Part shown: positions 36,967 to 46,589 of the stretch, one piece after another
Position numbering within the stretch: the stretch's first letter is position 1
Layout of the letters: every line of letters starts with the position of its first letter
NCBI RefSeq assembly: GCF_001269985.1
Contig: NZ_BBZB01000001.1
Location: 2,046,001 to 2,110,000, forward strand
Length of the DNA stretch: 64,000 bases
Direction of reading: 5' to 3'
From: Pseudoalteromonas sp. '520P1 No. 423'
Lineage (GTDB): Bacteria > Pseudomonadota > Gammaproteobacteria > Enterobacterales > Alteromonadaceae
Notes under the pieces: model-generated
The model's database searches: none
The model's input: only the letters and a program-made list of their open reading frames with translations
What the model was told of the DNA's origin: nothing
Position numbers and translations under genes: made by a program

Positions 36967-37430
36967 AGCGCATTTTTTCTGAAGTACCTATTATCATGCT
37001 TACTGCAAAAGTAAATGAAGCTGATCGACTTATAGGTCTAGGAGCTGGGGCTGATGATTATGTATGTAAGTCATTTAGTGCGCCAGAATTGGTGATGTGC
37101 GTTAAAGCGATTCTAAAAAGCACCAAAGGCCAAGTGAGTTCTCAGATCTTATCTGTTGCTCAAGAGAAACAACTTGTTTTGTATAAAAATGTAAAAGTAA
37201 ACCTAACTGCATTAGAGTACGGGTTATTTTTATTGTTATATAACTCCCCAGAACGCATATACTCCCGTGAACAAATAATCGATTTAGCTTAGCCAGATTT
37301 AAGAGGTATTACAGATCGTGCCATTGATAGCTATGTTAAAAATATTCGAAAACGTTTCAAGCAATCTGGTGCCGAAGAAAGGGTAATAGAATCTGTATAT
37401 GGTGCTGGATATAAACTGGTATTACCTTAG
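36967..37430 (+). pseudogene. OmpR/BaeR-type response regulator, truncated and interrupted
   Basis: Only the second half of the receiver domain remains: SEVPIIMLTAKVNEADR, LGAGADDYVCKSFSAPEL (consensus CKPFSP). The winged-helix output domain follows: LTALEYGLFLLLYNSPERIYS, then an in-frame TAG at 37290-37292, then ITDRAIDSYVKNIRKRF and GAGYKLVLP. The first 70 or so residues, with the phospho-acceptor Asp, are missing, and an in-frame TAG (36965-36967) lies immediately upstream. The sequence is closest to BaeR-like regulators. It overlaps the histidine-kinase relic by one base, so this was a two-component operon. Confidence 0.8.
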
Positions 37431-38518
37431 TGCGACTCTATTTTATAATTTTATTATTATTTTCTTTTTTTGTTTTAGCTCAAAATGATCTATCTCAGAA
37501 AATAGAACGTGCTTTTAAACATCACGACATTAAAATTAAAGTCTCGCATTAGCTTATGCAAAAAATAAACAATTCAAATTGGCTGAAAAGTATTTTGAGC
37601 AATCACATCAGGTATATTGCAACACTCACTTGATACAGTTCATAAAGACTTAGCTATTAAATAGTTAGAGCTAGATAAAAATCATAAGCAAATTTTATTA
37701 GACCAAAAAAAACTACAAAATAAGGTCACTATTTTAATTTATTCAATCATAGTAATACTGTTATTAGGTTTAATATTAAAGCTATGGAGTAAACGTAAAA
37801 TAATTAAATTAGAAAAGCGATTACTAGCCGAGTTAATGGAACGAAAAAAAACATTATTTTCAGATTTATCTCATGAGTTACGAACCCCTTTAATAGTATT
37901 AAAGTTACAGCTAGAATCTTTAGAGTTTGATTTAGTAAATGATAAAGAAGCTGAATTTAAAAGTATGCATGTTAAAATTGATGATTTAAATCAACTGGTA
38001 AGTGATATAAATGAACTTTCACTTATGAATGATGATTCAATAAATATAATAAAAGAGCCATTTAAATGTAAGTTATTTATTTCTGGTTTTTCAAATGAAT
38101 TTAAAGCATTCGCGAGTGATTTTGACTATACCGAAAAGATAATACTTAATGATAATGTGATGTTGTTTGCTTGTAGGCAGAAAATCCAACAGGTGTTAGT
38201 CAATTTAGCTGCAAACTCGATAAAATTTACTGATGCCCCAGGAAGAATCATTTTTCATGTAAGCAAAAGCATAATAAATTAGTGTTAAGTGTTTCAGATA
38301 CCTCACCTGGTGTGCAAAATAAGTCTCAGAAGAAACTTTTTGAGCGTCTACATACAGAAAAAACGTCCCGAAATAAAGATTTAGGTGGCAGTGGTTTAGG
38401 CTTAGTTATCTCTAAAAGTATTATCGATATGCATTATGGTTCTATTAAAGCTAAAAATAGCCGTTTGTGCGGCCTTAAAGTGATAATTTCTTTACCTTTA
38501 TATAAAAATGAAACTTAA
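37430..38518 (+). pseudogene. Histidine kinase relic (BaeS-like catalytic half)
   Basis: A GTG at 37430 opens a signal-like peptide (RLYFIILLLFSFFVLA), ended by TAG at 37549-37551. Scattered frames then carry a TPR-like LAEKYFEQSHQ and a membrane helix (ILIYSIIVILLLGLIL). The open frame 37836-38282 has the H box FSDLSHELRTPL and the N box NLAANSIKF. After a one-base shift near 38260 the frame at 38282-38518 has SDTSPGVQ and GGSGLGLVISKSI (G box). All kinase motifs exist but in separate frames, so no functional protein can be made. It belongs with the regulator relic just upstream. Confidence 0.8.
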
Positions 38519-38593
38519 GATTAAAACAAATCTCATGTTAAAAGTATTAATCAGTTAAAAAATTACTTATGATCATTTTTTTATATTAATGAA

Positions 38594-39238
38594 ATGAATG
38601 AAGTGACAGAACAAAAAATATTTATTATTGGTTTGCCTCGTACAGCAACTACAAGTGTGTGTGCGGCAATGCTAGAGTTAGGTTTTAAAACAGCCCATAC
38701 GGCATATACAAATCAGTCGATGAATGATGCTCAAGTGATAGCGGATACGCCAGTATTTTGTGACTACCAGCTTTTAGATAAAACATACCCAAACGCCAAG
38801 TTTATTTATTTACAACGAGATTCTACTGTTTGGTTACCCTCAATTAGACAGTTATTAATACGTATGTATAAAAATTTGCAACGTACAGATGGTGGTTTTA
38901 ATCCAACACTAAAACGTTGCTATAACGATATATTTTCTCCTCTTACACTTGAAAATATTGAAAATGATGATTTTTTACAGTCATGTTACGATCGCCATCA
39001 ACAGGGTATAAATGAATACTTTAAAGGTCGAGAGCAAGATTTACTTCAAATAGATGTCAGTGATAAAAATAGTTTTGACTCTTTATTAGCTTTCTTAGAA
39101 ATTGATACGATACAAACGCAATTAACAGGCTTTGAACGAATTAATATTGGTGGCAAAGTGACAGCTTGGAAACAAATAAAAAACCCATTAAAAATTGAAG
39201 CCACTCAAAAAGGAAAAGTGGATAGGGTTAGGCCTTAA
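38594..39238 (+). CDS. Sulfotransferase-family P-loop protein
   Basis: A 214-residue protein. The PAPS 5'-phosphosulfate loop is IGLPRTATTSV (residues about 12-22), and the 3'-phosphate-binding region is YLQRDSTVWLPSI near residue 75. The pattern ADTPVFCDYQLLDKTYPNAK between them is typical of the Sulfotransfer_4 group found in marine bacteria and eukaryotes. The acceptor is unknown. It begins 75 bases after the kinase relic and appears intact. Confidence 0.8.
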   Translation: MNEVTEQKIFIIGLPRTATTSVCAAMLELGFKTAHTAYTNQSMNDAQVIADTPVFCDYQLLDKTYPNAKFIYLQRDSTVWLPSIRQLLIRMYKNLQRTDGGFNPTLKRCYNDIFSPLTLENIENDDFLQSCYDRHQQGINEYFKGREQDLLQIDVSDKNSFDSLLAFLEIDTIQTQLTGFERINIGGKVTAWKQIKNPLKIEATQKGKVDRVRP

Positions 39239-39412
39239 TACCAATATTTATATTAGCTTACTAATTTAATAGAATTGGTAAAACTTAAAATTCCTTGATA
39301 TAAGTTAATAATAAACACTATAACTTAATTAAATTTAAACAAACTCTTTTTTAGCATAAAAAACACAGGTAAAATTACGTTTTTATATTAGTAATTTTTC
39401 TGTGGCTTTAAC

Positions 39413-39985
39413 ATGTTTGAATTAAAATACGATACTCCTTTTGAATGGACCGAAGCGGTTCTTGCTGATTTTGACAGCTTTTTACAAGATCATGCATCAG
39501 CAGAGAAAAAAGCCTCGGGTATGGCAACATCTATGCTGTCTCATTACCCTGATAGAGAAACTCTAGTAAGAACAATGACAGATCTTGCAATTGAGGAGCT
39601 TTTTCATTTTAAAGAAGTGCTTAAATTGTTGACTCATAAAGGTCTTACTTTAGGTAATGATAAAAAAGACACCTATATCAAAGAAATGCGCGGTGTATTT
39701 CGTGGAGATCCACTTAAATTCTTTTTAGATAGATTACTTTTAGGTGCTGTAATTGAAGCAAGAGGCTGTGAACGTTTTGCCCTTGTAGGTGAAGCATTAC
39801 CAGAAGGTAAAGAGAAACAGTTTTATGTTGAAATCGCGGCCTCTGAAGAAAAACATAAAAACTTATTTGTAGAATTAGCTTATGAGTATTTTGATAAAGC
39901 TGAAGTAGATGAAAGATTAGAAGAGATTTTAATCTATGAGGCAGAAGTATGTGCAAAATTACCGCATCGCGCTGCTTTACACTAA
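39413..39985 (+). CDS. miaE: tRNA 2-methylthio-N6-isopentenyladenosine(37) hydroxylase
   Basis: A 190-residue non-heme diiron enzyme of the ferritin-like fold that hydroxylates ms2i6A37 in tRNA. Carboxylate and His ligands are visible in AEKKASGMA, IEELFHF, VIEARGCERF and SEEKHKNLF, giving the E ... ExxH ... E ... ExxH pattern. Length and N terminus agree with MiaE of gammaproteobacteria. It is followed 26 bases later by a thiolase-like gene with a good ribosome binding site, so the two may be co-transcribed. Confidence 0.92.
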   Translation: MFELKYDTPFEWTEAVLADFDSFLQDHASAEKKASGMATSMLSHYPDRETLVRTMTDLAIEELFHFKEVLKLLTHKGLTLGNDKKDTYIKEMRGVFRGDPLKFFLDRLLLGAVIEARGCERFALVGEALPEGKEKQFYVEIAASEEKHKNLFVELAYEYFDKAEVDERLEEILIYEAEVCAKLPHRAALH

Positions 39986-40011
39986 TTTAGATAAGTTTAT
40001 AAAGGATTTAA

Positions 40012-41079
40012 ATGAATATCGTTGCTGGTTTTACACAAATTAATCAGATTGCCAGTGAGCGATTTAGTGCTGCTTATGATCACTTTGTGAAAATAGAGAC
40101 AAAAATAAACCAGCAAAATATTGAAATTGTTACCTTAACAATCGATCCTTTATCTACTGACTGGCACAGCCCTGAAAAGGAAAACCACTTTAGAAGTGGC
40201 TGTGCACCTATCCTTGCTATTAAGCGTGCCCAAGAATTAATTGGTTCAGGTAGAGATGCTGTGATTATTAGTGGAGAAGAGCCTCTAAAGTCAGGTTATA
40301 GCAAAGAACAACGTCATAACTTGATGGCTATTTATAATGATGAAACAAGTATTTCTCAACTTTATAATGATTTAGCCCATAAATTTATTGATCATCATGA
40401 TAGTAGCAAAGAAGATTTTTTACATTATGCTGATTTATTATTTCAAAATCATAGTAAAAGCCATCAACTGGCTATGTCAGAAGGTCGCGCACACTTTGAA
40501 CCACCAGAGGCTAAATGGTTTAATCAGGTAACTGATTTATTTAGAGGTGTTGATTGTGCAAATCCTTTAGTGGATTTTTCAGGCAAATTACTCTTATGCA
40601 GTGACCGGTTGATTTCAAAGTTAGCGGTTGATAAAAAACATTGCGTGAAAGTAAAAGGTGTTGGTTTAGGATTATTAGATATTGATGAACCAAAAGCTTT
40701 ATCTCAAATAGTGAAATACGACCATTTAGCATCTGCCTATAAAACAGCTTGTAGCCAAGCTAACTTAGACTTTAATCAGTTAGTTCATGATGAAAAAGCA
40801 TTAATGAAAGTTTATTCCTGCTATCCCGTTGTACCTATGGCATTTCTACTTAATACTGGATTAGTCGAGTCGATTGAGCAGATCCCCAAATTTTTATCTA
40901 AACATTTACTGACACTCAGTGGTGGTATGAACTTAGCAAGAGCACCTTGGAATAATCCCGCATTATTTGGCTTAATCGAAATGTATCAACAATTAAAAAG
41001 CACAGATATCAACTATGGCTTGGTACATGGTAATGGCGGTATTGGCTATCGACAAGGCGTAGCAATTTTAGAAACTTAA
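40012..41079 (+). CDS. Thiolase-fold protein of unknown substrate
   Basis: A 355-residue cytosolic protein. SGCAPILAIKRAQELIGSGRDAV, broken here only by description, corresponds to the thiolase segment around the nucleophilic Cys. The C-terminal stretches LTLSGGMNLARAPWNNPA and GLVHGNGGIGYRQGV match the GG...N and HGxGG blocks of the thiolase superfamily (SCP2/acetyl-CoA acetyltransferase-like). The usual GHPxGxSG motif is replaced by LSGGMNLARAPWN, so it is a divergent member. It sits directly after miaE; the partner pathway is unknown. Confidence 0.65.
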   Translation: MNIVAGFTQINQIASERFSAAYDHFVKIETKINQQNIEIVTLTIDPLSTDWHSPEKENHFRSGCAPILAIKRAQELIGSGRDAVIISGEEPLKSGYSKEQRHNLMAIYNDETSISQLYNDLAHKFIDHHDSSKEDFLHYADLLFQNHSKSHQLAMSEGRAHFEPPEAKWFNQVTDLFRGVDCANPLVDFSGKLLLCSDRLISKLAVDKKHCVKVKGVGLGLLDIDEPKALSQIVKYDHLASAYKTACSQANLDFNQLVHDEKALMKVYSCYPVVPMAFLLNTGLVESIEQIPKFLSKHLLTLSGGMNLARAPWNNPALFGLIEMYQQLKSTDINYGLVHGNGGIGYRQGVAILET

Positions 41080-41280
41080 TGAAGCATAAGACATTATGAA
41101 TCACATGATCATTTTATAACATTTCTACCTAGGCACTTCTTAAACTCATATCTCTCAGTTATTAAAATCTATCACACTCTTTGTTTGATCTGAATCAATA
41201 AACATTCATTTGCACCTAACTCACTGTATTTTATGGTAATTTTGCAATCAACAATTACATTTGATAACACTTTTGTGATT

Positions 41281-41299
41281 GCAAATGATAATAGTTTTC
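41281..41299. promoter_or_regulatory. Fur box upstream of the siderophore receptor
   Basis: GCAAATGATAATAGTTTTC matches 14 of 19 positions of the Fur consensus GATAATGATAATCATTATC. It lies 49 bases before the receptor start, in the promoter region. Confidence 0.7.
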
Positions 41300-41347
41300 A
41301 ATATGATTCGCCTGTTGGTTTTTAACTGAACTTTTTCTAGGATTATT

Positions 41348-43396
41348 ATGAAGTATTCAACATTATTTTTAGCGCTTAGCGCTGCCTTATCAGCGCCTTT
41401 AGCACAAGCAACCGATAAAAAAATTGAAGTTATTGAAGTTCAAGGCTCTTATTTTAATGATTATAAAATTGATGATGCAAATGGTGCCATGCGCACAAAT
41501 ACTTCATTATTAAATACAGCACAATCAGTGACTGTGATCCCAGATACAATCGTAAATGAACAATTAGCAACTACATTAGGTGAAGTTTTGCTTAATGATG
41601 CCAGCTTAACGGCAGGCTCAAAACAAAGAAACCGTGAAGTTTTTAATTTACGTGGTTTTACTTTAAGTTCTTCAAATGGTTATTTAAGAGATGGGCATCA
41701 GCATTGGTCGCATTATCAACAACCGATTGAAACGCTTGAAAGTGTAGAGGTCATTAAAGGCCCATCTAGTATTTTATATGGTCAGTCTGCACCAGGCGGT
41801 TTAGTTAATATGGTCACTAAAAAGCCAACAACTAAAACCATGTTAAATGTAGGTGCAGATTTTGATGGTGAAGGTTCTACACGTTTTGTTTTAGATGCGG
41901 GCGGTGCACTAAATGAAGATGAATCTTTAAGATACCGTGGTGTATTAGTTAAACAAGATGTTGACTACTGGCGTGAATATCAAAATGGTGAGCAAAGAGA
42001 GCGTGATCGCTTTTTAGGTGCCGTTGTTGTTGATTACGATTTGTCAGAAAATGCTTTAGTGAGATTTCACTACGACCGTACCGACGATAAAGCCGGACTA
42101 GATACAGGTGCTTGGTTAAATAGCGATGGCGATGTAATTGGCGATGATAAAACAATTCGTGATATGTCATGGGCTTTTACTGATATTACAGTTGAAAATA
42201 TGGGCTTTGATGTTAGCTACTTTTTAAGTGAACAATGGCAAGTAAAATTAGGTTATAACGAACAAAAATTTAGTCGTCAGCGTTTTGAGTCATCACCTAA
42301 AAAGCCAAGCGATTTTGTTGAAGGCGATAGCTATACATCAAAACCTTACGATAGATTTGATGACTGGCAATTTAAAACCATGTTTGCTGATTTTGTAGGT
42401 GAATTTGAGATAGCAGGTATGGAGCATCAATTATTAATAGGCGCAAACTCACTAGATTATTATTACGGTCAATTAAAAACAAATGGTGACAGCTTTGAAT
42501 ACCAAGCAGGTATGAATGAAGCTTCACGTCCAGATATTACATATAAAACTGATGACTCTTTATATACCAGTGAATATGATTATTACGGTATTTATGTTCA
42601 AGATTTAGTGACAGTAAATGAGCAATGGCAAGTATCATTTGGTGGCCGTTATGATAAACAAAATAAAAAGGGAGCGGATAATGAGTCTTTCGTACCTAAG
42701 TTAGGCGTGCTTTACCATCCATTTGAAACAGCAACACTCTATGCAAGTTATTCAGAAGGGTTTGAACCTCAAGGTAGCGAAAAATTACATGATGAAGAAG
42801 ATAAAAATCATGGCATGAAGTTAGATGCAATGACATCTGAGCAGTTAGAGATTGGAGTGAAATGGCAACTGTTTGATGATCGATTAATGCTTACAACAGC
42901 GTTATTCGATATTAAAAAAACGGGTATGCTGATCAGAGAAGATTTACCTAATGATCCTGATTTTGAAACGATTACAACTCAAGAAGGAGAAAGGCAGCAT
43001 AAAGGCTTTGAATTAGCTGCACAGGGAGCTGCAACAGATCGATTATTTGTAATGGCATCCACGGCATATCTTGATGCAAACGGAACAGTAGATGCACCAA
43101 ACTGGTCTGCATCTTTATGGTCTCGTTATGAATTTAATGATGCATTAGCTGTAAATGCAGGCGTATTTTATGAAGGCGAACGTTTTGCAAATAGTAGTAA
43201 TACAATCACTAAAGACGGTTATGCCAGAGTTGATATTGGTGCTACTTATAAAATGTCATTAGGCCAAAAAGATATTAACTTTAGATTCAATGTTGAAAAC
43301 TTATTTGATGCTGAATATTTAGCGGGCGGCAGCGATTCAAATGTCACTATAGGCGAAGGTACAAACTTTCGTTTAGCAGCACAATTTAGTTTATAA
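41348..43396 (+). CDS. TonB-dependent siderophore receptor (ferrichrome type)
   Basis: A 682-residue outer-membrane protein. After the signal peptide (to about residue 21, LAQA) comes a plug domain: SVTVIPDTIVNEQ, NLRGFTL, VEVIKGPSSILYGQSAPGG and VNMVTKKP. The 22-strand barrel follows with many aromatic girdle residues and the motif ASYSEGFEPQG, ending NFRLAAQFSL. A TonB-box-like KIEVIEVQG follows the signal. This plug sequence is that of the siderophore receptor subfamily (FhuA/FoxA-like). A Fur box upstream indicates iron repression. A strong terminator follows. Confidence 0.93.
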   Translation: MKYSTLFLALSAALSAPLAQATDKKIEVIEVQGSYFNDYKIDDANGAMRTNTSLLNTAQSVTVIPDTIVNEQLATTLGEVLLNDASLTAGSKQRNREVFNLRGFTLSSSNGYLRDGHQHWSHYQQPIETLESVEVIKGPSSILYGQSAPGGLVNMVTKKPTTKTMLNVGADFDGEGSTRFVLDAGGALNEDESLRYRGVLVKQDVDYWREYQNGEQRERDRFLGAVVVDYDLSENALVRFHYDRTDDKAGLDTGAWLNSDGDVIGDDKTIRDMSWAFTDITVENMGFDVSYFLSEQWQVKLGYNEQKFSRQRFESSPKKPSDFVEGDSYTSKPYDRFDDWQFKTMFADFVGEFEIAGMEHQLLIGANSLDYYYGQLKTNGDSFEYQAGMNEASRPDITYKTDDSLYTSEYDYYGIYVQDLVTVNEQWQVSFGGRYDKQNKKGADNESFVPKLGVLYHPFETATLYASYSEGFEPQGSEKLHDEEDKNHGMKLDAMTSEQLEIGVKWQLFDDRLMLTTALFDIKKTGMLIREDLPNDPDFETITTQEGERQHKGFELAAQGAATDRLFVMASTAYLDANGTVDAPNWSASLWSRYEFNDALAVNAGVFYEGERFANSSNTITKDGYARVDIGATYKMSLGQKDINFRFNVENLFDAEYLAGGSDSNVTIGEGTNFRLAAQFSL

Positions 43397-43429
43397 ATTT
43401 ACAAAATAGATAAACAACCAATTTTAAAA

Positions 43430-43460
43430 GCACTTTACATTTGTAAGGTGCTTTTTTTTT
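43430..43460 (+). terminator. Rho-independent terminator of the siderophore receptor
   Basis: GCACTTTACA and TGTAAGGTGC form a 10-bp stem (one G-U pair) followed by nine T residues. Confidence 0.92.
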
Positions 43461-43492
43461 GCATTTAGCGACTAAACTATGAATAAAATAGA

Positions 43493-43807
43493 GGGGATAT
43501 CTTTGGCGAATCTGTCAATATTGCAGCTAGAATCGAAGAGATCACTGAGGCAGATGAAATATACTTTACAGAGTCTGTGTATCTCGCAATGAATTAAGCA
43601 GAGGTGCTCTTGTGAAGTGGGCAAAAGACGCTTAAAAGGTGTACCAGAAGCGATTAAAGTATAACGTATGATACAAGGTCCAAATTCATATGATTATCAA
43701 ATTTTATTGCATAGCAATAAACCCGTGAATGAAAAGAACAAAATCGGTATTTTTATATGGAGCACTTTCATTGCAGTCGATGCCTTAAATACTGTACTTT
43801 TATACTA
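43493..43807 (+). pseudogene. Class III adenylate/guanylate cyclase relic
   Basis: The plus strand reads GDIFGESVNIAARIEEIT then IYFTESVYLAMN, the C-terminal core of class III cyclase domains, followed by TAA. After a frameshift the typical ending KRRLKGVPEAIKV appears, then another stop and RMIQGPNSYDYQILL with a hydrophobic tail (IGIFIWSTFIAVDAL). The N-terminal two thirds of the domain, including the metal-binding Asp residues, are missing. The relic starts only about 30 bases after the receptor terminator. Confidence 0.7.
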
Positions 43808-43875
43808 GCAGAAACTCGGTATCTAACTAGAATTAAAGATAAACAAAGCAATTGGGGGTTGAGGGATGTTTGTTA

Positions 43876-44649
43876 ATGAAAAAGATAATTTTACTGTCTT
43901 TAATATGCCTAATTTTGGCTTGTTCGGTTAAAGATAATATTAAACAAGCACATAATATTTTAGTTATTATGGCGCATCCTGATGATGAGACTTGGCTTTC
44001 AGGTACTTTGGCTAAATTAGTCGATTTGGGACAAGTGATCGTGCCTGTATATCTTACTTCTGGGGATAAAGGCACGGATCGTTCAGGTCAAGGCTTAAAG
44101 GGCGGGGGATTAGCTAAAGTGCGTGAATTAGAAGCAATTAATGCAGCTAAAGTACTTGGCCTATCTTCTCCTCTTTTTTTACGTTTTCCTGATGGCAAAT
44201 TAAAATCACATACATCAAAGATATCAGAACAACTCGAATTAATAAAAGCTCAGTATGATCCCGTGTTAACTTTTACTTTTGAGCCTTTAGGTATTACAGG
44301 AAACAAAGATCATCAAGCAGTTAGTAAAATCACCAGTGATGTTTTTAAGCAAAACGTGATTTACTTTTCGATTTCTAACACACGTGCAACACGGTTTATT
44401 GACTTTGCAAGTGCGCATGACTTAGCTTTTGAAATTAAACATCCTATAAATGATGATGGTATTTCACACTTTATTGATGTTACTGATTATTCAGAAAAGA
44501 GAGTTAAAGCTATGAGACAACATAAAACACAATTTCCCTCTAAATTAGTTGCCGTTTTTAGCGAGTTCTCGAAGCAGCAATCAATTGAAGAATTCATTAT
44601 TAAAGATATTAAAACAAAAAAATTATTTGAAAACTATATTACAAATTAA
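43876..44649 (+). CDS. PIG-L/LmbE-family deacetylase lipoprotein
   Basis: A protein of about 257 residues. ATG at 43876 (MKKIILLSLICL) is preferred over 43852 because GAGGGA lies nine bases upstream and the signal then starts properly. The lipobox LILAC puts the lipid-modified Cys near residue 16. The catalytic zinc motif is MAHPDDE, and the third ligand is probably in GNKDHQAVS. SGDKGTDRS follows the first strand as in N-acetylglucosaminyl-type deacetylases. It would remove an acetyl group from an amino sugar or similar substrate in the periplasm. Substrate unknown. Confidence 0.85.
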   Translation: MKKIILLSLICLILACSVKDNIKQAHNILVIMAHPDDETWLSGTLAKLVDLGQVIVPVYLTSGDKGTDRSGQGLKGGGLAKVRELEAINAAKVLGLSSPLFLRFPDGKLKSHTSKISEQLELIKAQYDPVLTFTFEPLGITGNKDHQAVSKITSDVFKQNVIYFSISNTRATRFIDFASAHDLAFEIKHPINDDGISHFIDVTDYSEKRVKAMRQHKTQFPSKLVAVFSEFSKQQSIEEFIIKDIKTKKLFENYITN

Positions 44650-44703
44650 CTTTTTAGCCTCTTTGTCGATACAGGTACATGTATAAAGTTCGTAAGTTGT
44701 ATT

Positions 44704-45144
44704 ATGGATAATACAATCAGAAACTTAGCGAGATTCACTTTACTAACCTCACACCATCCACTTTCAAAAAATCATCTAACGGTTAATTCAGCTAATTCGA
44801 TTAATTCAAGTAGCCTCAAATCAGATATGGTGAGTTTCTCTGAAGCTGGCAAAGTAGAACTCTCTAAAGAGGTTCAGGATAATATTAATAAAGCCTTGCA
44901 TAAATTAACGGATAAAGATGTTGACCAAAAATCAGATAAAAACGAAGCTGAAATTCTTGATGAAATGATTACACAACTTCAAGACGAATTAAAAGAATTA
45001 CAGCAAGAAATGATAAAGCTTAGATTACATGATGATGAAAATTCAAAAGTTAAACTCGAGGTTTTGGAATTAGAATTAGTTAATATTAACGCACAGTTAT
45101 TAGAGTTAAATAATAGAAAGATAGATATGCTTAAAGGGAATTAA
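44704..45144 (+). CDS. Hypothetical coiled-coil protein
   Basis: A 146-residue soluble protein with a polar, Ser/Asn-rich N-terminal half and a long heptad helix from about residue 85 (ILDEMITQLQDELKELQQEMI ...), broken by an acidic HDDENSK turn. It has no signal peptide and no recognised domain. The MVSFSEAGKVELS segment resembles the short linker motif of many Alteromonadales proteins of unknown function. It stands between the PIG-L and YajD-like genes with no clear operon. Confidence 0.5.
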   Translation: MDNTIRNLARFTLLTSHHPLSKNHLTVNSANSINSSSLKSDMVSFSEAGKVELSKEVQDNINKALHKLTDKDVDQKSDKNEAEILDEMITQLQDELKELQQEMIKLRLHDDENSKVKLEVLELELVNINAQLLELNNRKIDMLKGN

Positions 45145-45217
45145 TACTCAAGGTATAAGATTCTTTTTTCTCTAAATTTAGATACAATGTGTTTAAGAGC
45201 AATTTAGAGAATACGTC

Positions 45218-45562
45218 ATGTCAGCTGATAGATTTGGTGCAAGTGAGCATTATAAACAACAAGAGAAAGGCTATAGGGAGCGCGCGTTAAAGTTATTCCC
45301 TTGGATCTGTGGTCGTTGTGCAAGAGAATTTCAATACTCAGGATTGAGTGAGTTAACAGTTCATCATATTGATCATGATCATACCAATAATCCAAATGAT
45401 GGCACTAATTGGGAACTTTTATGTATATATTGTCATGATAACGAACATGATAAATATACGAAACAAGAAGAATACCCGACAGAAATAAAAGCCGGAGATA
45501 ATAATCAGGAGATGGCGACTTACAACCCATTTGCAGATTTAAAAGCCATGCTTAAAAGGTAA
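45218..45562 (+). CDS. yajD: YajD-type HNH nuclease-family protein
   Basis: A 114-residue protein with an HNH zinc finger: CGRCAREF, VHHIDHDHTNNPNDG and NWELLCIYCHDNEH, giving the two CxxC pairs and the HH/N/H active site. The N-terminal start (ADRFGASEHYKQQEKGYRERALKLFPWIC) is that of E. coli YajD, a conserved but uncharacterised member. A terminator follows the stop. Confidence 0.88.
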   Translation: MSADRFGASEHYKQQEKGYRERALKLFPWICGRCAREFQYSGLSELTVHHIDHDHTNNPNDGTNWELLCIYCHDNEHDKYTKQEEYPTEIKAGDNNQEMATYNPFADLKAMLKR

Positions 45563-45573
45563 ATTAGTAACAA

Positions 45574-45600
45574 AAAGGCTTTAACGTGTTTAAAGCCTTT
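45574..45600. terminator. Bidirectional terminator between yajD and tag-like gene
   Basis: AAAGGCTTTAA-CGTGT-TTAAAGCCTTT is a perfect 11-bp stem between convergent genes. Confidence 0.8.
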
Positions 45601-45611
45601 GTACTTAAAAA

Positions 45612-46304
45612 TTATTGACTAAAACCTACCGTATTATCCCCGACACTATAAGATAATGTTTGGCTGATTTCTTGTAGAGACAAGCCACTTTGTTGCTGCA
45701 TTTCGTTAAAAAACGCTTGTATGGCAGTGAGCGACTTTTTGGTTTGCAGACCGCCATCTATTATTTTATGAGATCTAAAATAAGATTCGGCATCTCGTGA
45801 TAATACAAATGTATCTTTGCCCATCACCCTAAGACTGTAAGCGCCAGTATTGCCACCTAAGCGAGCGCCATGTTTTTTTAACCACGCCCATAAACCAATA
45901 ATATCTTCACTTGACCAATCATTAATAAACTGACTAAAACTACCATGTTCTTGAGCTGTTGAATGTATCATCATGGTATTAACTGCAATTGTTTTAACTT
46001 TATTAAAGTTACGCACGATACGTTCATCAGAGGCACGTTGCTCATACATTTCTGGAGACATCATAAGTAATTTTGTAATATTAAAGTCCCAAAATACTTC
46101 TCTAAATCCAGACCATTTATTATTAATAACAGACCAGTAAAAGCCACTTTGAAATATTTTACGAGTGAACTCTTCCAACCAAATGTCATCAGATAAGGCT
46201 ATTAAATCTTTAGAAGCTAAAGGCTTTGATAGCAATGAATTTAGCATCTGCTGACTGCCTTTTCTTTGGATCGCACGATCCTGAATATCTATAAACTTTT
46301 CCAT
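45612..46304 (-). CDS. DNA-3-methyladenine glycosylase I family protein
   Basis: A 230-residue helical protein. LEEFTRKIFQSGFYWSVINNKW and the following FREVFWDFN correspond to the Tag core (substrate pocket plus helix-hairpin-helix region). It lacks the N-terminal CxW...Y zinc-type start of classic Tag, so it belongs to the shorter Tag-like group. It probably excises alkylated adenine from DNA. It stands alone on the minus strand, convergent with yajD. Confidence 0.72.
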   Translation of the reverse strand: MEKFIDIQDRAIQRKGSQQMLNSLLSKPLASKDLIALSDDIWLEEFTRKIFQSGFYWSVINNKWSGFREVFWDFNITKLLMMSPEMYEQRASDERIVRNFNKVKTIAVNTMMIHSTAQEHGSFSQFINDWSSEDIIGLWAWLKKHGARLGGNTGAYSLRVMGKDTFVLSRDAESYFRSHKIIDGGLQTKKSLTAIQAFFNEMQQQSGLSLQEISQTLSYSVGDNTVGFSQ

Positions 46305-46589
46305 TATTAACTTTTTTGACTACATAACTTATAAGTAATAATAAAGTGCATCCTAATTCAAATCTATTTTTAATTTTATTTATGTATGTAATTCATTAAT
46401 GCAGGTTGAAGTTTATTGGCTAAGTCATTGTTTGAAGAGTGGATGAAGCTTGCGACAGCCATGATGTTAGAGCTTAATCGAGAAAAGTGAAAATAAAAGA
46501 TGGTGTGCATCGGCAATTAGTTTTTAATCTCAGCCATAATTTTATAATTGTTTCATGTCATCAAATAGCAATAATTAAAGGGAGCTACT

